Positions 24,730 to 33,122 of a stretch of 64,000 nucleotides of DNA are shown in pieces. The translations under genes and the position numbers were made by a program. Positions within the stretch are counted from its first letter, which is position 1. Every line of letters begins with the position of its first letter. The stretch covers positions 42,482 through 106,481 of the forward strand of contig JBBQBI010000015.1 of NCBI GenBank assembly GCA_038363005.1. Direction: 5' to 3'. The notes beneath the pieces were generated by a model. The model had not been told where the DNA came from. It saw nothing but the letters and a program-made list of their open reading frames with translations, and made no database searches. The DNA comes from JAKOWB01 sp038363005 (GTDB taxonomy: Bacteria > Pseudomonadota > Alphaproteobacteria > Kiloniellales > JACOMY01).

Positions 24730-25953
24730 ATGGCCGATAAGTCGCTACCCCGCCGCCGGCGCTGGCCCTATGCCCTGGCGATCCTGGGCTTCCTGGCCTA
24801 TGCCGCGTGGATGTTGGGCCCCTATATCCGCTCCATCGTCGTGCGCGACGCCGCCGTGACCACCTGGTCGCATGTGGCCACCACGCCGATCGAGGGCACC
24901 ATCGAGTTCGTGCCCAGAGAGGCGAATGCCGTCATCGGTGCGGACGGCCTGATCGCCCGGGTGCACAACGACTATGCCAGCCGACAGGCGGTGGACGAGG
25001 CGCAGGGCGACTTGGCGCGCGCCACCGCGCGGGTCGAGGAGCTGGAGCTGCAGCTCGAGGAGATCAAGGAGCTGGACGACGAGCGCCAGGACACCAAGGC
25101 GCTCTACGCCAAGAACTTCCGCGAGCAGCTCGACGTCAAAATCGACAACCTGGAGAAGCGGATCGAAATCGCGCAGAACCTGCTCGACCTCGTCGGGCAG
25201 ATCGCCGCGCGCAAGGTGGCACTGGTGGCGAAGGGGGTAGGCTCGCCCAACGACGCTGACGAGGCGCAACTCCGCGTGCACGAGGCGGCCAACGATCTGG
25301 CTGGCCTGCAGGCCGACCTGGCCTATGCCCGGGTGCGCCGGGAAGCCGCCGACCACGGCATCTTCTCCATGGACAACAACGACGATCCCGGCTGGGCACT
25401 GGGCTCGCGCATGGAATTGAAGCTTGAGAAGAAGGTGACGCGCCTGCAGCTGCGCGATGCCATCGCTGAAGCAGCCTATGTGAAGACGCGCCTGGCCAGC
25501 GAGGAGGCCGACCTGCAGCGCCGCAGCGCGGCGTCGGTCGCGGTCCCCGCCGGTAGCATCGTCTGGAGCGACCTGGTCAGCTCCGGTGCGACCGTGCTGG
25601 CCGGCAACGCGATTGCCGAGTGGCTCGACTGCGGTGTCCTGCTGGTCGACGTGCCGGTGTCGGATGTCGAGGCGGCGCTGCTGAAGATCGGCCAGCCGGC
25701 CAAGGTGCTGCTGGAGGGCGAGAGCGCGGAGCGGCAGGCGCGGGTAATCCAGGTGCGGGGCGCCGCCTCGATCCTGGGGCGCAAGGATCTGGTCGCCCTG
25801 GCCAAGGGGCGAGGGGAGGGGACGGCGCAGGCCCTGCTGCAGCTGGTAGGCGAAGGCGCGCCCTTCGACAGCTGCCCGGTCGGCCGCGCGGCCTTCGTCG
25901 ACTTCCCGGATCTTGGCTTGCTCGACGTCATCCTGGCGCGCCTGAGGCTGTGA
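24730..25953 (+). CDS. HlyD-like membrane-anchored adaptor protein
   Basis: A 407-residue protein with one N-terminal membrane anchor (YALAILGFLAYAAWMLGPYI), a first half-lipoyl-like strand region (AVIGADGLIARVHNDYASRQAVDEAQGDL), a long coiled coil (ELELQLEEIKELDDERQ...NLEKRIEIAQNLLDL and a second arm), then VAVPAGSIVWSDLVSSGATVLAGNAIAEW, the returning lipoyl half. That is the HlyD/membrane-fusion plan. Its partner transporter is not an ABC or RND gene; instead two CDF-like membrane proteins follow within 1 base and by overlap. Confidence 0.75.
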   Translation: MADKSLPRRRRWPYALAILGFLAYAAWMLGPYIRSIVVRDAAVTTWSHVATTPIEGTIEFVPREANAVIGADGLIARVHNDYASRQAVDEAQGDLARATARVEELELQLEEIKELDDERQDTKALYAKNFREQLDVKIDNLEKRIEIAQNLLDLVGQIAARKVALVAKGVGSPNDADEAQLRVHEAANDLAGLQADLAYARVRREAADHGIFSMDNNDDPGWALGSRMELKLEKKVTRLQLRDAIAEAAYVKTRLASEEADLQRRSAASVAVPAGSIVWSDLVSSGATVLAGNAIAEWLDCGVLLVDVPVSDVEAALLKIGQPAKVLLEGESAERQARVIQVRGAASILGRKDLVALAKGRGEGTAQALLQLVGEGAPFDSCPVGRAAFVDFPDLGLLDVILARLRL

Positions 25954-25954
25954 G

Positions 25955-26914
25955 ATGACGGCCGGGGCCCGCGGCTACGGCCTGGACGTCGCACCGCCGC
26001 GCGGAAGCATCACACCCGAGCAGCGCGCCAGCGAACGGGCGTCGATCGGGTCCGCCATCGCCGACACGGGGATCTTCCTGCTGCTGGTGGTGGCGACGCT
26101 CGCCTCCTCGTCGCTGACGCTGCTGACCGAGACGCTGCGCAGCTGCGGCATGCTGGTCGTGGAGTACATTTCGGTGCACCTGCTGCTGGCCGTGCATCGC
26201 GAGCGTTTCCATGCGCTGCACTATGGCGTCGGCAAGGTCGAGCAGCTCTGCAACTTTTTCTGCTGCGCCGCCTTGGTGGTCGGCGGCATCTTCATCGCCG
26301 AGAAAGTGGTGCGGCTGCTGCTGGAGGGGGGCGCGGCGACGGCACCCTCCGGCCTCGCCCTGGGGGCGGTCGCGACTGGAGCCAGCGCGCTGGTCAATGG
26401 TTGCGCCCTGATGGCCATGCAGGCTGCCTATCGGTCGGACAGCTCGGCCATCTTCCTCAGCCAGATCAACGGCCGGCGCGGCAAGTTCTATGCTTCGCTC
26501 TCGGCGCTGGTCGCCGTCACCGGCTCGGCCCTGGCGGAGGATCCGGCGATCGGCGCGCTGATCGATGGCCTGGGCGCCGTGGCCGGCGCCTTCTTCATGA
26601 TCTCCATCGGCGGACGGTTGGGTCTGCGTTGCCTGCTCAGCGTGCTGGACCTTCGCGTCCCCGCCGACCTGCGGGATAAGGCAGAGCGCGCGCTTGCCAC
26701 GGTCGACAGGCAGCATTCTGGTACCGTCGCGCTGCGGACCCGCCGCTCCGGCCGCTTCTCGCAGATCGAGGTCACCCTGGAGCCGCGCGAGCACGGCGAC
26801 CTGGCCTCGCTGCAGGCGCAGGCAGCTGCGATCGAAGCGGCACTGGTCGAGGCGTTCGGCGATTCGGCTGACGTCTCCGTCGTGCTGCGGCCGCGGCGGG
26901 TGCCGGCGCCATGA
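25955..26914 (+). CDS. Divergent CDF-like membrane protein lacking metal ligands
   Basis: A 319-residue protein with cation-diffusion-facilitator architecture: about six hydrophobic helices and a C-terminal cytoplasmic ferredoxin-like domain (RRSGRFSQIEVTLEPREHGDL...VSVVLRP). In CDF exporters TM2 and TM5 each hold two His/Asp metal ligands. Here TM2 reads LTLLTETLRSCGMLVVEYIS and the TM5 area reads SQINGRRGKFYASL, with neither the Asp pair nor HxxxD. It starts one base after the HlyD-like stop and overlaps the next CDF-like gene. Transport of a normal divalent metal is therefore doubtful. Confidence 0.7.
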   Translation: MTAGARGYGLDVAPPRGSITPEQRASERASIGSAIADTGIFLLLVVATLASSSLTLLTETLRSCGMLVVEYISVHLLLAVHRERFHALHYGVGKVEQLCNFFCCAALVVGGIFIAEKVVRLLLEGGAATAPSGLALGAVATGASALVNGCALMAMQAAYRSDSSAIFLSQINGRRGKFYASLSALVAVTGSALAEDPAIGALIDGLGAVAGAFFMISIGGRLGLRCLLSVLDLRVPADLRDKAERALATVDRQHSGTVALRTRRSGRFSQIEVTLEPREHGDLASLQAQAAAIEAALVEAFGDSADVSVVLRPRRVPAP

Positions 26915-27744
26915 CGGGCACCGCGCCAATCGACCATGCCTTGGTCGCCAGGCCCTGGCATCGCTCCCTGCGCAGCGACGGCCTGGCCCTGGGACTGCTG
27001 CTGGTGGCGGTGCTGCTCACCGGGTCCGTCACCCTGCTGGCGCAGCTGCTGCGCCACGCCGGCATCGCCCTGGGACACGCCATTGCCGGCGCCGGCACGC
27101 GCCTGGGGCGGGGCAGCCAGCGGGCACACTTCGAGTTCGGGCTGGAGAAGCTGCGGCGCTGTTGCGAACTGCTGCTTGGCCTGGTGCTGGTCGGCGGCGC
27201 CCTGTGGCTGATCCGCGTCGGACCGGAGATGTCGCTGGCACTGGCCAACCAGCCGCCTGTCCTGCTGGCCCTGGCTGCTACTGCCAACTTCGCGTGGCTT
27301 CTCTGGGCCTGGCCGGAGGAGGAGCGGCGCTCGGCGGCGCGGGGGGTGCAGGTCGTCGCGCAGCTGCTGCTGACGACAGCCGCGATGAGCCAGGACGGGC
27401 AGCTGGCTCACCTCGGCGGTCTGCTCGCTGGTGTCCTTATCGCCCTGCTATCGCTCAGGCATGGCGCGCGCGTGGTGGTCGACACGGTGCGCGACCTGAT
27501 TGATCGCCCGGTCGATCCCGAGACGCTGCTGCCGCTGCTGGCGCTGATCGAAGAGGCCGGCATCACGCTGGACCTGATCAGGCGCCTGCGCAGCCGGCAG
27601 GTCGGCGGCCGCATCTTCCTAGAGCTGCACCTGCGCGTGCCGCCGGACGAGCCGCTCGACCGGCTGTCGGCGCGCCTCGACAGCGTCAGCGCGGCGCTGA
27701 CCAAGCAGCCCTTCGAGGTCGATCTGGCGATCAAGGTGCATTGA
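26911..27744 (+). CDS. Second divergent CDF-like membrane protein
   Basis: A 277-residue protein parallel in plan to its neighbour: helices GLLLVAVLLTGSVTLLAQLL, CCELLLGLVLVGGALWLI, PVLLALAATANFAWLLW and others, then a CDF-type C-terminal domain (GITLDLIRRLRSRQVGGRIFLELHLRVPPDE...). The TM2-like HAGIALGHAIAG has no Asp, and no HxxxD motif is present in TM5. The ATG overlaps the previous stop (ATGA). The pair looks like a heteromeric complex with the HlyD-like protein. Confidence 0.65.
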   Translation: MTGTAPIDHALVARPWHRSLRSDGLALGLLLVAVLLTGSVTLLAQLLRHAGIALGHAIAGAGTRLGRGSQRAHFEFGLEKLRRCCELLLGLVLVGGALWLIRVGPEMSLALANQPPVLLALAATANFAWLLWAWPEEERRSAARGVQVVAQLLLTTAAMSQDGQLAHLGGLLAGVLIALLSLRHGARVVVDTVRDLIDRPVDPETLLPLLALIEEAGITLDLIRRLRSRQVGGRIFLELHLRVPPDEPLDRLSARLDSVSAALTKQPFEVDLAIKVH

Positions 27745-27773
27745 AGCCGGACCGTAACGCCCAGCCTTGTTGG

Positions 27774-28583
27774 CTAGAAGAAGGCCATGGTCCGCAGTTC
27801 AATGCTCTGCCGGCGGCGCGGGTTTACCGGCGTGTTTGGGTCCTCGAAGGCGCTATGGCCCATGAAGCGGGCGCGGCCGTCGGTCTCGCTATCGTAGGTC
27901 TTCAGCAACAGCGCTTCGTTCGGGGTCATCTGCGGGAAGTAGAACCAGCGATGCGCCGACGAGTAGCGCATCACAAAGATCTCGCCGGTGCGCTCGCGGT
28001 ACTTCAGCTCCATCAGCAGCATGTCGGCGTCGATGCTGCTGCGCGCGTCGCACACTGCCAGCGGCAGCTCCTCCACCGGGTCATAGAGCGGCTTCCAGAC
28101 GTTGTAGAAGGCGACGCGGCGCGACAGCAGGCGGTCCGCTTCGCCAGGCAGCAGGTCGCGCACCCGCTGCGGTCCGGACTTCGGCGTGTAGTCGCTGTGG
28201 GCCAGCAGGACGGCCGGTCGCTGCACGTCGGTCTGCTGCTTCAAGTCGGCCGGCAGCCGCTTGCGGATCGTGTGATCGAAGACCTCTACCCGCGGCGCGC
28301 CGGTCAGGCGGCGGACAAAGTCGGCCACCTGGGGATAGAAGCTGGTCTTGATGGCGGCGTCCTGGTCGAAGTGATTGAAGGTGGTCTGGAAGGCGCTGAT
28401 CTCGAAGCCTTCCCGGTCGACGCTGAGACGGTCGGCCAGTGGGCGGGCGTCTTGGATCTCGACCGCGCGGACGTCGGTGCCGGGCGGATTGAGCAGCACC
28501 GATGGATCCGGCTCGTAGAAATAGTAGTCGATGGGCCGGCCGTTATCGACCGAGTAGACCATCTCCGCTTTGACGCTTGCCAT
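27774..28583 (-). CDS. CmcJ/NvfI-family oxidoreductase
   Basis: A 269-residue protein of the CmcJ/NvfI (also GA4-desaturase/AsaB-like) family. Diagnostic stretches are VYSVDNGRPIDYYFYEP, VEVFDHTIRKR, the HxD in LLAHSDYTP, FYNVWKPLYDPVEELPLAVCDARS and the C-terminal HSAFEDPNTP. Family members are Fe(II)/2OG oxygenase-like or hydroxylate small molecules; the substrate here is unknown. It lies 34 bases downstream of a GST gene on the same strand, both divergent from a LysR regulator. Confidence 0.85.
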   Translation of the reverse strand: MASVKAEMVYSVDNGRPIDYYFYEPDPSVLLNPPGTDVRAVEIQDARPLADRLSVDREGFEISAFQTTFNHFDQDAAIKTSFYPQVADFVRRLTGAPRVEVFDHTIRKRLPADLKQQTDVQRPAVLLAHSDYTPKSGPQRVRDLLPGEADRLLSRRVAFYNVWKPLYDPVEELPLAVCDARSSIDADMLLMELKYRERTGEIFVMRYSSAHRWFYFPQMTPNEALLLKTYDSETDGRARFMGHSAFEDPNTPVNPRRRQSIELRTMAFF

Positions 28584-28617
28584 GTCTTCCGCCTGTCTCG
28601 ATGTCCGTCAGACTGCT

Positions 28618-29262
28618 TCAGGCAGCCGCCGGCAGAGTGAACCCGCGCTCCACCACGGTGGCCTTCCAACAGGGCAGGGCCTCCACGTTCTTGGTCATCC
28701 AGCGCACCAGGTTGGGATGCTGGGTGAGGGGCAGCGCCTGCCAGTCGTGCAGATGCATAGCCGCGGCCAGGGAGATGTCGGCGATGGTGGGGCTCTCGCC
28801 GCAGACCCAGGTGCTCTTGGCCAGGCGCGCGTCCAGGATGCCGGCCAGTTTGTGGAAGGTCTCGGCCTGGGCCGCCAGGACCGCCGGATCGGGTGCCCCG
28901 CCGAGCAGTGGTTTCACGCAGTTTTCCACCAGGAAGACATAGCAGCTGGGGAACCACTGGGCGGACTCCCAGAACAGCCAGCGATTGACGTCGGTCCGTG
29001 CCTTCAGCTCGGTCGGGTAGAAGGCGCTCTTGCCATGCTTGTCGGCCGCGTACTGCAGGATGGAGTTCGATTCCCACAGCACCATGCCGTCGTCCCGCAT
29101 CGCCGGGAGCGAGGCGTTGGGGTTGATCGCCAGATAGGCGGCGCCCTTGTGCTCGCCCTGGAAGTAATCGACCTTGGTCAGCGTGTAGTCGACGCCCATG
29201 AGCTGCAGGCCGGCCAGCACCTTGCGACAGTTGACGGTGATCGGATCGGCAAGGATCTCCAT
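28618..29262 (-). CDS. Glutathione S-transferase family protein
   Basis: A 214-residue two-domain GST: thioredoxin-fold N-terminus (MEILADPITVNCRKVLAGLQLMGVDY, NPNASLPAMRDDGMVLWESNSILQYAADK with the Glu-Ser glutathione-binding pair) and an all-helical C-terminal domain (GESPTIADISLAAAMHL). Start ATG 29262 has GAGAGGAAA upstream. It is the promoter-proximal gene of a pair with the CmcJ-like oxidoreductase, suggesting detoxification or conversion of a xenobiotic-like compound under LysR control. Confidence 0.9.
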   Translation of the reverse strand: MEILADPITVNCRKVLAGLQLMGVDYTLTKVDYFQGEHKGAAYLAINPNASLPAMRDDGMVLWESNSILQYAADKHGKSAFYPTELKARTDVNRWLFWESAQWFPSCYVFLVENCVKPLLGGAPDPAVLAAQAETFHKLAGILDARLAKSTWVCGESPTIADISLAAAMHLHDWQALPLTQHPNLVRWMTKNVEALPCWKATVVERGFTLPAAA

Positions 29263-29329
29263 CTGCGGTTTCCTCTCCTGATGGCGGCCGGGTCTCACGC
29301 CCTGCCTTGCTCGACAAGGCTAGGGTCCC

Positions 29330-29376
29330 ATCGCATTATCGCGCCAACAGATGATTGCGATAGGAATCATCGCATT
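29330..29376. promoter_or_regulatory. Candidate LysR operator in the GST/LysR divergent region
   Basis: ATCGCATT occurs at 29330-29337 and 29369-29376, and its near-inverse ATTGCGAT at 29354-29361. The inner pair makes TGCGAT-N7-ATCGCA, a palindrome of the T-N11-A kind bound by LysR regulators. It lies between the divergent GST and LysR genes and runs into the first codons if LysR starts at 29351. Confidence 0.5.
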
Positions 29377-30277
29377 GAGCGATATTACTCGCCTAAGCAC
29401 GACGCTGCTGCTCGCCTTCGACGCGCTCATGACCGAGCGGAACGTCACGCGCGCCGCTGGCCGGGTCGGGCTGACCCAGCAGGGCCTGAGCGGTCAGCTG
29501 GCACGGATGCGCGCGCTTTTTTCCGATCCGCTGTTCGTCCGTGACGCCAGCGGCGTGGCGCCGACGCCGCGGGCCGAGGAGCTGCATCCACGGATCAAGC
29601 AGGCCCTGGCCAGCCTGGAAGGCGTCCTGACACCCGCCGCTTTCGATCCCTCCCGCGCCGCCGACACCATCAACCTGGCTGCGTCGGACTATGCCCAGGC
29701 GGCGGTGTTGCCCTTGCTTTACCGGCGGGTGCGAGAGGCGGCGCCCTTGGTGCGGATCGCCGTGCAGGCCTTGAACAACGCCACGCTCGCCGACGAGCTG
29801 CGTAGCCGGCGGGTCGATATCGCGCTGACCGTGCCGGAGTTCGCACCGCCGAACCTGCACAGCCGGCGGCTGTTCCACGAGCGCTACCTGCTGGCCATGC
29901 GCCGCGACCATCCCCTGGCCCAGACGCCGGGGGACCTCGCAGCCTTCTGCGCCGTCGAGCACCTGCTGGTGGCGCCAAACAAGGGGGACTTCTTCGGCGC
30001 CACCGACGAGGCGCTAGCACGGGTTCGCCGCAAGCGCCGTGTCGGGATGGTGCTGCCAAGTTTCGCGGTGGCGCGGTCCCTGTTGGAGTCGACGGACCTG
30101 GTGGCGGTGTTGCCGGAGCGCACGCTGCTCGCCGCCGGACCGGAGCTCTTCGTCGTCGAGCCGCCGCTGCGGATCGACGGCTTCGACCTCGTCGCCATCT
30201 GGCCAGACCGCATCAACGCCGACCCGCTGCAGCGCTGGTTCCGCGAACTCTGCTTCGAGGTCACCGAGGGGCAATAG
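29351..30277 (+). CDS. LysR-family transcriptional regulator
   Basis: A protein of up to 308 residues with an N-terminal winged helix-turn-helix (LLLAFDALMTERNVTRAAGRVGLTQQGLSGQLARMRALFSDPLFVRD) and a periplasmic-binding-like effector domain (INLAASDYAQAAVLPLLYRRVREAAP...). Divergent from the GST/CmcJ-like operon, it probably controls it and itself. The start is uncertain: ATG 29351 lacks a ribosome site and would place a palindromic operator inside the gene, whereas TTG 29375 follows AGGA and gives a more usual N-terminus. Confidence 0.88.
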   Translation: MIAIGIIALSDITRLSTTLLLAFDALMTERNVTRAAGRVGLTQQGLSGQLARMRALFSDPLFVRDASGVAPTPRAEELHPRIKQALASLEGVLTPAAFDPSRAADTINLAASDYAQAAVLPLLYRRVREAAPLVRIAVQALNNATLADELRSRRVDIALTVPEFAPPNLHSRRLFHERYLLAMRRDHPLAQTPGDLAAFCAVEHLLVAPNKGDFFGATDEALARVRRKRRVGMVLPSFAVARSLLESTDLVAVLPERTLLAAGPELFVVEPPLRIDGFDLVAIWPDRINADPLQRWFRELCFEVTEGQ

Positions 30278-30372
30278 CAACGCGCTGGCCGCTCTCTCTG
30301 CCGAATTCATGCGGCCGTGCGCCGTCGTGGGCGCAAGGTGGAAGCCGCCGGCGTAGGACAAAGGAGGGCGCG

Positions 30373-31053
30373 ATGAGACGGTGGACGCAACATCGCTTGC
30401 TGATCCGTTGGCTTGCCGTCGCATTCCTGCTGGCGTTGACCGCTCCAAACGCGGAGGGCCGGGCCGACGACCTCACCTTGCGGGATGGCGGGCCGAGTGC
30501 GACAGCTTTGCTGGAGCCCACGGACTTCGCGGGCCTGGCCTTCTTTCGGCCGGTCCTGACCGGCGTGCTCTACCGCGCCGGCTTCAAGGGGGGCGACAAG
30601 GAGCACGATGGCCTCAGCCAGGCGCAGCGCGCCGCCCTCTGTGCCGCCGGCTTCTCCGCGGCGCGTTACATCGACTTCGGCAGCCGGACCCAGTTTGGCG
30701 TGAGCAGCTGCGCTGAAGGCGAGCTGGACTATGAGGCTGGCCGTTCGGACAGCGCGGCGGCGGTCCTGGCGGCGGTCTATGACGTCATCAGGACGCCGGG
30801 GAAAGGCCCGGTTCTGCTGCATTGTATGTGGGGCGTGCATGCCTCCGGCGCGGTCGCTGCCATGGCGCTGGTGCAGTTTTGCGGCTGGAGCGAGGTAGCG
30901 GCAAAGGCCTACTGGAACGCGGCCCGCAACGGCGCCGGCTGCGGCGGTGGTTGCGATGCCTGGATCGACGAGAAGTTCTCGCACTTCTCAGCCAACCCCG
31001 CCCTCGTCCTGACCGCTGCCGAGCGCAGCGCCATCTGCCCACAGGAGCCGTGA
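30373..31053 (+). CDS. Exported protein-tyrosine-phosphatase-like protein without the P-loop Arg
   Basis: This 226-residue protein has a signal peptide (IRWLAVAFLLALTAPNAEGRADD) and a dual-specificity-phosphatase-like core: FRPVLTGVLYRAG, ARYIDFGSRTQFG, and VLLHCMWGVHASG. The last aligns with HCxxGxxR(S/T)G but has Ala where the phosphate-binding Arg belongs. The end is Cys-rich (GAGCGGGCDAW...SAICPQEP). AGGAGG precedes the ATG. Either catalysis is lost or the pocket is used differently. Confidence 0.7.
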   Translation: MRRWTQHRLLIRWLAVAFLLALTAPNAEGRADDLTLRDGGPSATALLEPTDFAGLAFFRPVLTGVLYRAGFKGGDKEHDGLSQAQRAALCAAGFSAARYIDFGSRTQFGVSSCAEGELDYEAGRSDSAAAVLAAVYDVIRTPGKGPVLLHCMWGVHASGAVAAMALVQFCGWSEVAAKAYWNAARNGAGCGGGCDAWIDEKFSHFSANPALVLTAAERSAICPQEP

Positions 31054-31145
31054 CAGGCCGGGCCATCAAATCGGCCCTTGGAAATTCATGCTGCGGGGCG
31101 TTCGCTTGAGCCCATAATCGTCCTTGCACCACGGCGGAGGAAGCG

Positions 31146-31886
31146 ATGACCAAGCGAACCCTGATGGCGGCGGCCCTACTGGCCTGTACGATGCCGCTCT
31201 CAGCGCAGGCCTTCGATGCGGCCGCCTTGCAGCAGCTGAAGGATAGCAACGCCTGTCCGCAGTGCGACTTGAGCGACGCCAACCTGCGGCTCGCCAAGCT
31301 GTCCGGTGCCAATCTGGAGCGTGCTGATCTGCCGCGCGCGAACCTGTCGAATGCGGAGCTGTCGGGTGCCGATCTGCGCGGTGCGAACCTCAGCAGCGCC
31401 AATCTCCGGGGCGCTAACGTATGGGACGCCAACTTGACCAGCGCTACCCTGCAGGACGCTGACCTGCTAGGGGCCAGCCTGGCGGGCGCCGACATCACCT
31501 CCGGCAGCCTGCGGAACGCCGACCTCAGGGAGGCCACGCTGGACAGGGCAGAGCTGCTCTACGCTGAACTGTCGGGCGCGAACCTGACGGCCGCAACCTT
31601 GTTAAAGGCGAACCTGACGAGCGCCTTTCTGCTGAACGCGACGCTGGCCGGCGCGTCCCTGCGGGAAGCAAATCTCACGGGCGCAAACCTGACAGCTGCG
31701 AACCTGACGGGTGCGAGCCTGGTAGGCGCCAGTCTGGTTCTCGCCAATCTGACGGACGCGACGCTGCAGGGAGCGGACCTGACCGACGCTGACCTGACAA
31801 ACGCCACTTTCTGTCGCACGACCCTGCCGGATGGGCAGATCGATAACAGCCGCTGCCCCTCGGTGATCACCACCTGGCCGGAGTGA
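31146..31886 (+). CDS. Exported pentapeptide-repeat protein (paralogue)
   Basis: A 246-residue protein: signal peptide (LMAAALLACTMPLSAQA|FDAAAL), a CPQCDLSDANL cap, about 34 uninterrupted A(N/D)L-type repeats, and the end TFCRTTLPDGQIDNSRC. It shares cap, end and export signal with the 22627 gene but is longer. The regular coil should form a four-sided beta-helix rod roughly 40 residues per two turns longer than its relative. Function unknown. A degraded third copy follows on the other strand. Confidence 0.9.
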   Translation: MTKRTLMAAALLACTMPLSAQAFDAAALQQLKDSNACPQCDLSDANLRLAKLSGANLERADLPRANLSNAELSGADLRGANLSSANLRGANVWDANLTSATLQDADLLGASLAGADITSGSLRNADLREATLDRAELLYAELSGANLTAATLLKANLTSAFLLNATLAGASLREANLTGANLTAANLTGASLVGASLVLANLTDATLQGADLTDADLTNATFCRTTLPDGQIDNSRCPSVITTWPE

Positions 31887-31942
31887 AGCCTTCAGGATGC
31901 GGGCCCAGGCGGCACGCGCAGCTTCTTGTCAGGGGGGGCGGA

Positions 31943-32150
31943 TCAGCAGCCGCTGTCGCCGCTCTGGCCATCGGGCATGACCGTCCCGCAGAGGATGGCA
32001 TCGGCAACATTGGCGCCCGCCAGCGTCGCATGCCAGAGGCTGGCGCCGTGGAAGTCGGCGCCGGCCAGCTTCGCGCCCGTCAGGTCGGCGTCGGCGAGGT
32101 TGGCGATCGTCAGGTCGGCGCTGCATGCCGTCGCCGGCCAGGTTCGCGAT
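31943..32150 (-). pseudogene. Remnant of a third pentapeptide-repeat gene
   Basis: Read on the reverse strand, 31943-32127 encodes ADLTIANLADADLTGAKLAG... and ends ILCGTVMPDGQ...GDSGC, the same C-terminus as the two intact paralogues. Upstream, near 32121-32135, the repeat pattern jumps frame (KIANLAGDG lies in another frame), and no cap, signal peptide or start is found further up. It is a truncated, frameshifted tail. The rest of the 478-base gap 31887-32364 holds nothing else recognisable. Confidence 0.7.
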
Positions 32151-32364
32151 CTTCTGGTGAGGGCCGTCGAGGCGGTTTGAGGCGAGGCGCCGCCGTTTGG
32201 TCGGCGGGGCTACGGACGGCGGCACGGGTTGGACGCCGCGATGCCGTCGTCGGCTCGTGTGGCCGGGACCTCGGCACGACGGCGGGACTGACATGGATGT
32301 GTAGAGTGCGATATTCTCCGGGTATGCATGTTCCGCAGTGAACAGCGCGGGGGGAGTATCGACC

Positions 32365-32895
32365 ATGGCCGACCCAGTCCTTATCAAGATGATCGATGGG
32401 ATTTTCGGCGCCCACATGGACGCCGAGCTTGCCGGCGACCTCGACAGGACACTGGCGACCATGTCGCCCAATCCGCATCTGGTGAGCGTGCCGACGATGA
32501 TGGGCGGCCAGGGTCCGGAGGCCGTGCGACGCTTCTATGCGAACCGGCTGATCGGCCGGTTTTTCCCGCCGGATGTAAAGCTCGACGTGATCTCGCGGAC
32601 CTACAGCGAAGAGCGGTACGTCGAGGAGCTGATCATCTCCTTCACCCACACCGCGGTCATCGACTGGATGCTGCCCAAGGTCGAGCCGACCGGCAAATAC
32701 GTGGAGGCGGTCTTCGTCGTGATCGTCGGGATCGAGGCGGGAAAGGTGTCCTACGAGCACATCCTGTGGGATCAGGCGAACGTCCTGGTCCAGATCGGTC
32801 TAATCGACCCGGCTGGCCTGCCGGTCACCGGCGCCGGAGCGGCGGCGAAACTCAGGAATCCAGCCCTGCCAGATCCCTTCTTCAACGAGGGATAG
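32365..32895 (+). CDS. NTF2/SnoaL-like protein
   Basis: A 176-residue protein of the SnoaL / NTF2-like cone fold (DAELAGDLDRTLATMSPNPHLVSVPTMMGGQGPEAVRRFYANRLIGRFFPPDVKLDVISRTYSEERYVEELIISFTHT...), related to ester-cyclase-like polyketide proteins. No signal peptide. ATG 32365 follows GGGGGAG; a GTG at 32338 is in frame but lacks a site. Catalytic role unknown; these folds serve as small-molecule enzymes or ligand binders. Confidence 0.8.
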   Translation: MADPVLIKMIDGIFGAHMDAELAGDLDRTLATMSPNPHLVSVPTMMGGQGPEAVRRFYANRLIGRFFPPDVKLDVISRTYSEERYVEELIISFTHTAVIDWMLPKVEPTGKYVEAVFVVIVGIEAGKVSYEHILWDQANVLVQIGLIDPAGLPVTGAGAAAKLRNPALPDPFFNEG

Positions 32896-32987
32896 GGCGA
32901 GCAGGCGAGGGAGTAATCGCGATCGCGGGCGCAGCATCCGGACGCTACGCCGAGCGACAGCCATGGCCGCTCGTCATGATCGAGCAT

Positions 32988-33077
32988 TGGCGGATGGGGT
33001 GGGATTCGAACCCACGGAGACGTTGCCGCCTCGCCGGTTTTCAAGACCGGTGCCTTCAACCGCTCGGCCACCCATCC
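32988..33077 (-). tRNA. tRNA-Ser (anticodon UGA)
   Basis: The reverse strand folds into a 90-base class II tRNA with the acceptor stem GGATGGG/CCCATCC, anticodon loop CTTGAAA (anticodon TGA), a long variable arm as in serine tRNAs, the T arm GTGGGTTCGAATCCCAC, and an encoded CCA. No integrase or duplicated 3' end was seen nearby. Confidence 0.96.
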
Positions 33078-33122
33078 CTGCGGGGCTGTCCTACACGCTG
33101 CCGGGTCGCTCCGCCAAGCCTC

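Noticed and set aside
31250..31820. Short-period repetitive DNA that could suggest a CRISPR or tandem-repeat array
   Set aside because: The periodicity is 15 bases and in frame, produced by pentapeptide repeats; no spacers or cas genes.
32988..33077. tRNA-Ser as an integration site for a mobile island covering 22.6-32.9 kb
   Set aside because: No integrase, no duplicated tRNA 3' end and no transposase was found; the region looks accessory by content only.
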